6,013 nucleotides of DNA, taken from the NCBI GenBank assembly GCA_964352535.1, contig CAYGSW010000344.1:1-6013 (forward strand), given 5' to 3'. The stretch's first letter is position 1; every line of letters starts with the position of its first letter. This document shows positions 1 through 5,655 of this stretch, piece after piece. The notes under the pieces were generated by a model, which did not search any database, was not told the origin of the DNA, and saw nothing but the letters and a program-made list of their open reading frames with translations. The stretch is from Granulosicoccus sp964352535. Lineage in GTDB: Bacteria; Pseudomonadota; Gammaproteobacteria; Granulosicoccales; Granulosicoccaceae. Position numbers and translations under genes: made by a program.

Positions 1-3000
1 CCAATCTTGCCGCCCCACGTCATCTTCTCCGGTACGGTCGAAGACAACGACGGAGACGAAATCATCGTCTTCGATGGCCCCGGCACATACACAGCGGACG
101 TACTCATTCAACCTAACCCGTCCCGACCACAGGACCAAATTGCAGGTACCGTCGAGGTCTGTGTCGCGTCATTGACGTGCACCGTAACGACGGAATTTAC
201 GGGAGCCTTCGCGAATGCTCTCGGCGGCGTTATTCCGTTCGAGGTAGATCCAAAAATTCAGGTTCGGGTCTACGACCAGTACCATTGGGCCGACGATCGA
301 AGCCTAGATAGCACGGCGAGCGTGAGCGTTGTTAACAGTTGGCCTGACCCACCGCTCTACATTGGTTCGACGTTCTGGGAAGGCTACTTCGTCAGCTCGT
401 CGGTCGCCCCGGGGCTGAGTGAGACCCTTGACATCGCGGGGTCCAGCTTTCCTCCGCCTGCGGTGGTTTCGTCGCCGTTCTCCGACCCGGCGACACCGAC
501 GTATTGGGCATCCCTCGGCGTCAACGGTGACTACTCTCTATATCCGTACTTCCTATTCCCTGCCAGCTACAGTTATCGAGTCTCGATCGTGCGTGGGCCG
601 CATTCCATCGGCTCAGACGGTGGGTACGCTGCGAACTTCACACACACATCGACTCAGGTACACAAGATGGTGCCGTTCGACGCGGGGGTCGGGGACGTGG
701 ACGACACGCCAACGGTAAGCGTCGACGTGACCATGTGGGACGGGCGTGAGTTCGTCGACTCTGGGCGTATCCACAACGGCGACTACCAAACTGGCGATGT
801 ACTGCTGGACGAGTACCAGGACATCCTTGATCTGATCGACAAGGGCGTCGGAACGGAGCGGTTGGGCGTGGCAGCCGATGGCACCAGTCGTGTCCTGATT
901 GTGGCCAAGATCATTCCGGAAGACGGTCCGTACGGAGGTGGCCCGGTCACTTTCGAACTCGACAAGAGCTACCCTCACCCCGACACTGCACTGAGAATGG
1001 CCCTCCCATCGCAGAGCTGGTCGCCGAACATCGCCGGAGCTGGCGCCTCTGTCACGGTCAACTCCATAACCGTGGACGCGTGGGAACATCCAATGGGCGG
1101 CGCCCATCCTGACGGCGGTTGGTATGCATTCGCGACGGTTCGCGCGCCGCATGACTGGTTTGACGGCGCCGGCGCAGACCCCGCGACATACGAACGCTTC
1201 GATCGCCTGATCGTATCGGCGATGCACAACGGTATCATGCTTCAGACTGCCGCCGTGGACGTGAACGTACGACCCGCGCCCGTCGTGTTTGCACACGGGC
1301 TTCTCTCGAGTCCCGCCACCTGGCAAGGCCGCTTCCAGGAGCTTCTCAACGGAACGGATACGGAGTTTGCCGCGTTTGCATGGGACTACAGCGGCTATGC
1401 CGCTGGGCAAGCGTTTGAGAGCAACAGTCGCAGAATGCCGACCGCACACGCGCTGGCCCGGGGCAAGCTCCAGTCGGAACACAACGTGGCGACCGCTGCC
1501 GTCGACTGGGTCGGTCATAGCATGGGTGGGGTTTTGCCGCGCTACTACTATGCAGAGAATAGGGATACGCTGTGGAACGCGCGCGACACGTATGGCGAAG
1601 GGTGGATTCGCCGGCTGATCCTGTTGAACTCGCCCCAGTCCGGTTCTCCAGGGGCCAACTTGGCTATGTGGCACCCCGCACTGCGGCCGTTCGTCGAGCT
1701 TCTTGATGCTGTTGAGGCCGTGCGCGACCTACAGTTCACCAGCGAAGCGAACAAGTTTATTCGCGCCGCGGGGCCCATGCCGGTTTACGGGTACGCACTC
1801 GTCGGCATCGGCGGAGAGTCGCAGTTCATCGAGGGGGCCTCAGCGACGTTTGGAGATCTTAAGGAGCTGGTCGACACCTTCCTCGATCTTCCGTGGCCCG
1901 AGTCAATGTTGATCGACCTCATCGTGGAAAACGCGCCGGAGATCCTGGGAGAACTGCTCTGGGTGATCTACGGTGACCACGATCACGACCTCATCGTTCC
2001 GCTCTGGTCGATGGATACGAATCTACCGCCTGCGAACACGACGCAGTTTTACGGCTTAGACAGCCTTCACCTGAAGAACACGGCTTCACTCGCGTATGCG
2101 AACGAGGTGGAGCGCGTACTCCGGGAGCCCGTGCGCAACCTCGCGCCGAATCTTCCGGCGCCGCAAGAACCCTCGGACGTGGCCTACCCGCCGCTCGCAC
2201 CGTTGCAGTCGTTGCAGTTGGGCGTGACCCAGGCTGTAGCTGGCTCTAATACGATCAACTTGACAGTTACCGACAGCCTCGGCGCACCGGTCTCGAAGGC
2301 GCGCGTGTTAGTGAGCGACGGTTCGGTGCACGACCTACCACCTAGTGGAAGTGGGACCATAGTGTTGGATCCCGGAGTCGTGGGGACGTTCGATCTCAGG
2401 GTGTTGGACACAGAAGCTACTTCGGCGGCAGTCTCAGAGTCAGAGTCGTTGATCGTGAGTCCACTCGCGACTTGGGCGCTCAGTTGGTTGAGCACCGACG
2501 TCACTCTGAGCAGACCGCTCGAGACGAGTCCGGTGCGTCCGCAGGGCGCGGGCATAGGCCCGAACGGCTCCTTCGGTCTGTACACGCTCGCGGCAGGTTC
2601 GCCCGGCCTGCTGCTGACTAGCAGTGATCCTGCCGTCGCCAATATCAACGAAGCGGGGCTCATCCAAGCTGTGGGGGAGGGTGTATGCACAGTTACGGCG
2701 GCAATTGGGTCGGTACAGGCATCGTTGCCGGTGACGGTGGCATTCGATGGTGTGGTGGTATACGGATCGGGAGCTACGTCGACGCAGGCGCTCGGAGGGG
2801 GCGCCCCGATCGTTGGGTCTCAGCCGACGTCGATGATCGGTGCGATCTCGTCATCCAACGAAATCGGCGCGCGCGACCTGACACTGGGTTGGTCGAGTGG
2901 CTTTGACGCCGCGTTCAGTCTGAGCTTCATCTCGCTGCGCCCTGCTGAGTTGCCGATTGAAGGGTTGAATGTATACATCGATCCGAGCGTCATCCTCATT

Positions 3001-3183
3001 CAACTCATCCCCGACGAGGTTCCTGCGACTGCGGGGCTCGAACGATGGGAGTCTTCGGTGCTCGTTCCGCCGGGTCTCGGTTTGGACGACATTCGGATGT
3101 ACTTCCAAGGCGGAGCGCTCTCGGTGCCTGGAGTGCTCTACCTTACGCCCGGTCTCTCATTCACGCTGAGCACTCTCCCGTGA
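1..3183 (+). CDS. Multidomain extracellular-type lipase/esterase (alpha/beta hydrolase with Ig-like domains), 5' end missing
   Basis: The frame is open from the first base, so the true start and any signal peptide lie upstream; the TTG at 7 is not a credible start. Residues are counted from base 1. Residues 1-420 are beta-rich and unrecognised. An alpha/beta-hydrolase domain follows (about 424-710): the oxyanion-loop motif FAHGLL with H432-G433, the nucleophile elbow GHSMGG with S507 (bases 1519-1521), a probable acid D663 in GDHDHDLIVP, and a probable catalytic H690 in DSLHLK. The order and spacing fit a Ser-Asp-His lipase or carboxylesterase, and the region after the elbow (RLILLNSPQSGSPG) resembles PGAP1-like/triacylglycerol lipases. 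Residues about 737-820 look like an Ig-like fold. Residues about 858-915 carry a bacterial Ig-like (Big_2-type) pattern, SSDPAVANINEAGLIQAVGEG. The last 145 residues, starting VVYGSG, resemble C-terminal beta domains of planctomycete secreted proteins (from memory). No transmembrane segment or LPXTG anchor is visible. Inference: a secreted or surface hydrolase of lipids or esters; the substrate is unknown. It ends at TGA 3181-3183. Confidence 0.85.
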   Translation, partial: PILPPHVIFSGTVEDNDGDEIIVFDGPGTYTADVLIQPNPSRPQDQIAGTVEVCVASLTCTVTTEFTGAFANALGGVIPFEVDPKIQVRVYDQYHWADDRSLDSTASVSVVNSWPDPPLYIGSTFWEGYFVSSSVAPGLSETLDIAGSSFPPPAVVSSPFSDPATPTYWASLGVNGDYSLYPYFLFPASYSYRVSIVRGPHSIGSDGGYAANFTHTSTQVHKMVPFDAGVGDVDDTPTVSVDVTMWDGREFVDSGRIHNGDYQTGDVLLDEYQDILDLIDKGVGTERLGVAADGTSRVLIVAKIIPEDGPYGGGPVTFELDKSYPHPDTALRMALPSQSWSPNIAGAGASVTVNSITVDAWEHPMGGAHPDGGWYAFATVRAPHDWFDGAGADPATYERFDRLIVSAMHNGIMLQTAAVDVNVRPAPVVFAHGLLSSPATWQGRFQELLNGTDTEFAAFAWDYSGYAAGQAFESNSRRMPTAHALARGKLQSEHNVATAAVDWVGHSMGGVLPRYYYAENRDTLWNARDTYGEGWIRRLILLNSPQSGSPGANLAMWHPALRPFVELLDAVEAVRDLQFTSEANKFIRAAGPMPVYGYALVGIGGESQFIEGASATFGDLKELVDTFLDLPWPESMLIDLIVENAPEILGELLWVIYGDHDHDLIVPLWSMDTNLPPANTTQFYGLDSLHLKNTASLAYANEVERVLREPVRNLAPNLPAPQEPSDVAYPPLAPLQSLQLGVTQAVAGSNTINLTVTDSLGAPVSKARVLVSDGSVHDLPPSGSGTIVLDPGVVGTFDLRVLDTEATSAAVSESESLIVSPLATWALSWLSTDVTLSRPLETSPVRPQGAGIGPNGSFGLYTLAAGSPGLLLTSSDPAVANINEAGLIQAVGEGVCTVTAAIGSVQASLPVTVAFDGVVVYGSGATSTQALGGGAPIVGSQPTSMIGAISSSNEIGARDLTLGWSSGFDAAFSLSFISLRPAELPIEGLNVYIDPSVILIQLIPDEVPATAGLERWESSVLVPPGLGLDDIRMYFQGGALSVPGVLYLTPGLSFTLSTLP

Positions 3184-3194
3184 GCCTGAGGGGC

Positions 3195-3230
3195 GCGGCG
3201 GCGCATCCGATGCTTCCGCCGCCTCGTTTT
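3195..3230 (+). terminator. Probable intrinsic terminator of the lipase gene
   Basis: GCGGCGG (3195-3201) pairs with CCGCCGC (3216-3222). Inside it, GCAT (3203-3206) pairs with ATGC (3210-3213) around a CCG loop, giving an extended nested stem. CTCG and TTTT (3227-3230) follow. It starts 11 bases after the lipase stop. The U tract is short and four bases from the stem, so efficiency is uncertain, but position and structure fit a Rho-independent terminator. Confidence 0.65.
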
Positions 3231-3546
3231 ACGAATCGCGCCTAGCGGTGCTTACGTCACCGCCTGTTACGAACCAGGCGTAGCTCGTTCGCTCAGAACG
3301 CGTACGGTGTAACAACTCAGCCGAACTCCAAACGGCTGCGACTGCGCGACTTGCGGCGTCGTGACAATGGCCGTCATGGCCCACCTTCAACCGCCCCACA
3401 TCCTGAGCGCGTCACCGTCGTCGGCGGTCAGGTTGACGTTCAATCCGTCAGAAGCTTGGCTTCGACGCAGGCTTGGGGGTCGGCCGAGTTGTTGCACACT
3501 TCGGGCTGGGCTGGCTACCCGGGCAATGGCGGAAGCATTGCAGGAG
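3231..3546. other. Intergenic region without a recognisable gene
   Basis: These 316 bases separate the lipase terminator from the IS element. Short open frames exist on both strands (for example 3361-3561 +, 66 codons, and the part of a - strand frame at 3387-3546), but several overlap, none has a clear Shine-Dalgarno sequence, and no translation resembles a family I know. Some run across the IS end, which argues against them being native genes. The first 110 bases hold a cluster of hairpins, listed separately. The remainder (about 3340-3546) may be a remnant of older sequence. A 9-base match to the IS end, GTTGTTGCA, lies at 3488-3496. Confidence 0.6.
3245..3338. repeat. Cluster of four short inverted repeats (hairpins)
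   Basis: Four stems follow in close order. GCGGTG/CACCGC (3245-3250 with 3258-3263) has a 7-base loop. CGCCTG/CAGGCG (3261-3266 with 3275-3280) has an 8-base loop and shares three bases with the first. CGTTC/GAACG (3286-3290 with 3296-3300) has a 5-base loop. CAGCCG/CGGCTG (3318-3323 with 3333-3338) has a 9-base loop. The first two loops both contain TTACG, and TTACGAA also occurs at 3229-3235. The stems are read directly from the sequence. Their role (structured RNA, protein binding site, recombination site relic) is unknown. Confidence 0.5.
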
Positions 3547-3560
3547 GGCGTTGTTGCATG
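3547..3560 (+). repeat. IS terminal inverted repeat, transposase 3' side
   Basis: GGCGTTGTTGCATG. It matches the reverse complement of 4616-4629 at 13 of 14 positions; the difference is T at 3554 against G. Similarity stops just inside (AACCC against GTTCG) and just outside, so the repeat is well delimited. Confidence 0.8.
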
Positions 3561-3598
3561 AACCCAAGCTGACACGCAGGTCCCCGTTCTCAGCCATC

Positions 3599-4543
3599 TC
3601 ACGACCCGATCGAGTAGGAAGCCGGTTTGCCGAGCTGAGCCATCCGATTCAGCACGTTGCACCCGATCCGCGCTTCAGCCTGTTGGGCGTCCTGGTGACG
3701 AGCTCGGAACCTGCCACCGATGATCGTCTTGAATCGGGAGAATGCGTTCTCGACGGTGCCCTGCTGGTGGTAGCCCGACTCCTTCTTCCACTGTCGTCGC
3801 CCAACCTCCTCAACACGCTTGATCGTCCGGTCACGAGCCGCCGATCTTGGCCTTCGCGGTGACACGACAGCAGCCCTCGTTGGCGGCACGATGACTTCAG
3901 CTCCGCGTTCGCCCGCGGCGTCGTACACGGCAACGGTGTCGTAGGCCGCGTCACCAACGACACTGGCGATGTCACCGCCGACAGCATCGAGTAGCTCGCC
4001 AGCTTGCGCAGCATCATCGGCGTGAGCATCGGTCAGCGCCTGGGCGACGATGACGCCGGCCCCGTCGACGCCAATGTGCAACTTCTTCCAGCCTCGCCTG
4101 CCCTTTCCGCCGTACTTCGCCGCCGCCCATTCGCCCTCGCCGACGATCGACAGGCCCGTGCTGTCGATGATGAACTGGATGGGGTTGCCCGTCGGTATTC
4201 GGTGAAGTTTGACACCGAGATGCTGGCTCCGTCGCGACAGCGTTGTGTGGTCCGGCACCTCGAGGTTAGTGCCCATCATCAGTAGTACCGAGGCCAAGAA
4301 GCCCTCGGTCTGGCGAAGCGGCAGGCCGAACACGAGGCGCAACGTCAGCGCCGTCTCGATGGCCAAGTCGGAGTACTTCCGTTGCCCTCCTCGCCTGCCG
4401 TCGCGCGCTGGCTTCCATGCCGCGACCGCGTCTGGGGAGAGCCAGACGGTGACATCCCCGCGCCGCACGAGGCTTCGCTCGTACTCCGGCCAGTTCGACA
4501 CCCGGTACTTCGTCTTGTAGGTGGGGTGGACGCGCGAGTTCAT
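3599..4543 (-). CDS. IS5-family (IS903-group) DDE transposase
   Basis: This protein of 314 residues would cut and join the IS ends during transposition. The N-terminal YRVSNWPEYERSLVRRGDVT and the phrase GGQRKYSDLAIETALTLRLV are typical of IS903-like transposases (DNA-binding region). The RNase H-like catalytic core follows: D127 in FIIDSTGL, D198 in VVGDAAYD and E265 in GTVENAFSRFK, at spacings almost the same as in IS903 (307 residues). The C-terminal Y-(2)-R-(3)-E-(6)-K signature reads Y258, Q261, E265, K272, so the usual arginine is replaced by glutamine. The ATG at 4543 is chosen because the family begins shortly before the YRV-NWPEY motif and the longer start at 4618 lies within the terminal repeat. 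No strong Shine-Dalgarno precedes it. The frame is intact, with stop TGA at 3601-3599, so the protein may be functional unless the R-to-Q change weakens it. Confidence 0.9.
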   Translation of the reverse strand: MNSRVHPTYKTKYRVSNWPEYERSLVRRGDVTVWLSPDAVAAWKPARDGRRGGQRKYSDLAIETALTLRLVFGLPLRQTEGFLASVLLMMGTNLEVPDHTTLSRRSQHLGVKLHRIPTGNPIQFIIDSTGLSIVGEGEWAAAKYGGKGRRGWKKLHIGVDGAGVIVAQALTDAHADDAAQAGELLDAVGGDIASVVGDAAYDTVAVYDAAGERGAEVIVPPTRAAVVSPRRPRSAARDRTIKRVEEVGRRQWKKESGYHQQGTVENAFSRFKTIIGGRFRARHQDAQQAEARIGCNVLNRMAQLGKPASYSIGS

Positions 4544-4615
4544 GCCGTCAGTGTGGCCGATCGCCGCGGGACCGCACGCAGATCGGCCGTGGGTGACCGT
4601 AGGGCGCGTTCGAAC

Positions 4616-4629
4616 CATGCACCAACGCC
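4616..4629 (-). repeat. IS terminal inverted repeat, transposase 5' side
   Basis: On the - strand this reads GGCGTTGGTGCATG, pairing with 3547-3560. It lies 72 bases upstream of the preferred transposase start. The ATG at 4618-4616 falls inside this repeat, which makes it an unlikely translation start. A weak TTGGTG (4625-4620) with TACGGT 18 bases further in could serve as an inward promoter, but this is speculative. Confidence 0.78.
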
Positions 4630-4745
4630 AGTCCGAGGGCCAGGTCGCAGCGGCGCCCTAGCCCCTACGAGTCAGCGGACGGAGCAAGGCTGCCGCGGGC
4701 CGTCCAGCCGTTTCAAGCGCACGCCGCACGCCGAGCCTGACCCCA
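4630..4745. other. Spacer between the IS and the ppk2 stop
   Basis: These 116 GC-rich bases lie downstream of ppk2 and outside the IS end. I see no gene and no hairpin with a T run on the - strand that would clearly end ppk2 transcription. The spacer probably belonged to the same intergenic region as 3231-3546 before the IS entered, although the missing target duplication means the two flanks cannot be joined with confidence. Confidence 0.5.
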
Positions 4746-5549
4746 CTACCCCTCAGCTTCGGCCCGCCCGACCACGCTTGGGTCGGGCGCGAGGCGCAGC
4801 CCAGCCTGCCCCGCGTCCGCGTAGTCCAGCGAGCTGAGAACGTGCCGGATGCTCTCGAGCCGCGCCCGCTTCTTGCGGTTGCCGCGCACGACGATCCACG
4901 GCGAGCGATCGGTGCTGGTCCGCCGGAACATCTCGTTCTTGAAGTGCGTGAAGCGCTCCCAGTAGCGCTGGGCCTCCCGGTCCACCAGCGACAGCTTCCA
5001 GCGCTTGAGCGGATTGCGCTGGCGTCCATCGAGCCGGCGCACCTGCTCGTCGCGGTCGATCGAGAACCAGAGCTTGATCAGCAGCAGCCCTTCGTCCTGA
5101 AGCATCTGCTCGAAGCCGACCACCTGGTTCATGAAGCGCTCGTGCTGCTTGTCCGAGCAAAAGCCCATCACGGGCTCCACCACCGCGCGGTTGTACCAGC
5201 TGCGGTCGAACAGAACGATCTCGCCGGGATCCGGCAGCTGCTTCACGTAGCGCTGGAAGTACCACTGACCCTGCTCCGCCTCGGTCGGCTTCGGCAGCGC
5301 AACAACGCGCAGGTGCCGCGGTCGAAGGCGCTGCGAAAAGCGCAGGATCGCCCCCCCCTTGCCCGCGGTGTCGCGCCCCTCGAACAGAATCACGAGGCGC
5401 AGGCCCTGCGCCATCACGTGCGCCTGCAGCTTCAGCAGCTCCACCTGGAGCCGGCAAAGCTCCACCAAATAGTCTGGATCAAGCTCGTCCTCGAGGACCT
5501 CGAGGATCCAGCCGTCGAGCGGAGAGGGGGCTGCGGAGGAGTCGTCCAT
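4746..5549 (-). CDS. ppk2: Polyphosphate kinase 2, class I
   Basis: PPK2 enzymes transfer phosphate between inorganic polyphosphate and nucleoside diphosphates (ADP or GDP to ATP or GTP, reversible), in the cytoplasm. The 267-residue protein has a single P-loop kinase domain, as in class I. Its Walker A is FEGRDTAGKGG (residues 56-66, K64), followed by ALPKPTEAEQGQWYFQRYV. Its Walker B is DRSWYNRA (115-122), followed by VMGFC. The lid is RLDGRQRNPLKRWKLSLVD (172-190), and YWERFTHFKNEMFRRTS follows it. The WFS-D-DEQ and NPLKRWKLS wording is close to class I enzymes such as those of Sinorhizobium. The ATG at 5549 gives the usual length for the family; an upstream in-frame TTG at 5612 has no supporting motif. 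No clear Shine-Dalgarno is seen. The last 20 or so residues (GQAGLRLAPDPSVVGRAEAEG) lie beyond the conserved domain and are partly encoded by a perfect inverted repeat. recN lies 106 bases upstream in the same direction. A run of eight G falls on the Walker A codons. Confidence 0.93.
   Translation of the reverse strand: MDDSSAAPSPLDGWILEVLEDELDPDYLVELCRLQVELLKLQAHVMAQGLRLVILFEGRDTAGKGGAILRFSQRLRPRHLRVVALPKPTEAEQGQWYFQRYVKQLPDPGEIVLFDRSWYNRAVVEPVMGFCSDKQHERFMNQVVGFEQMLQDEGLLLIKLWFSIDRDEQVRRLDGRQRNPLKRWKLSLVDREAQRYWERFTHFKNEMFRRTSTDRSPWIVVRGNRKKRARLESIRHVLSSLDYADAGQAGLRLAPDPSVVGRAEAEG
4765..4789 (-). repeat. 9-bp perfect inverted repeat in the 3' end of ppk2
   Basis: CGCCCGACC (4765-4773) pairs with GGTCGGGCG (4781-4789) around the 7-base loop ACGCTTG. 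The last base of the right arm, G4789, pairs with C4765. It lies 17 bases inside the ppk2 stop and encodes part of the variable C-terminal tail. No T run follows on either strand, so it is not a standard intrinsic terminator; it could stabilise the mRNA 3' end or slow polymerase before Rho termination. Confidence 0.5.
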
Positions 5550-5655
5550 GGATTGCGTGCGCACGGGAGCGCCTGACGCGATCAAGCTGCCCGCTGCGAG
5601 GGACGCACGCAAGGCTGAACAGCCTGAAGCCCTGGCCGCCGTCGCGGGCCGGGGC
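5550..5655. other. recN-ppk2 intergenic spacer
   Basis: The spacer is 106 bases between the recN stop and the preferred ppk2 start. I see no convincing -35/-10 pair for ppk2 on the - strand and no SD-like AGGAGG before 5549. A 5-bp stem AGGCT/AGCCT (5612-5616 with 5621-5625, loop GAAC) has no T run after it, so read-through from recN into ppk2 is plausible. Confidence 0.4.

Larger units (their letters stand above)
3547..4629 (-). mobile_element. IS5-family insertion sequence, IS903 group, 1083 bp
   Basis: The element is bounded by terminal inverted repeats at 3547-3560 and 4616-4629 that begin GGCGTTG and match at 13 of 14 positions. They enclose a single transposase gene on the - strand. 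The length (1083 bp), the GGC start of the ends and the protein family all fit the IS903 group, whose type member is about 1.06 kb with ends beginning GGCTTTGTTG. That group normally makes a 9-bp target duplication. The flanks here (TTGCAGGAG at 3538-3546, AGTCCGAGG at 4630-4638) do not match, so the copy is old, its flanks have recombined, or the ends are off by a few bases. It sits between the converging lipase and ppk2 units. Confidence 0.82.

Noticed and set aside
613..1674. 353-codon open frame on the - strand
   Set aside because: It lies wholly antisense to the lipase hydrolase region, has no recognisable domain, and the + strand frame carries the catalytic motifs. It is a by-product of GC-rich coding sequence.
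3307..3345. Integron attC-like segment (GTGTAACAACTCAGCCG with a stem)
   Set aside because: The first box only partly fits RYYYAAC and there is no GTTRRRY partner box on the other side, and no integrase or cassette array is present.
4544..4618. Longer transposase start at ATG 4618
   Set aside because: That ATG lies inside the terminal inverted repeat and the added 25 residues have no similarity to the family.
4753..5457. 234-codon - strand frame within ppk2
   Set aside because: It is the out-of-frame reading of ppk2, rich in Ala/Arg/Gly and without a domain.
4842..5576. 244-codon open frame on the + strand
   Set aside because: It is the mirror of ppk2. Its Leu/His/Ala-rich composition is typical of an antisense shadow, and ppk2 has clear kinase motifs.
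5612..5625. Hairpin after recN as a terminator
   Set aside because: The stem is only 5 bp and has no T run after it on the - strand.
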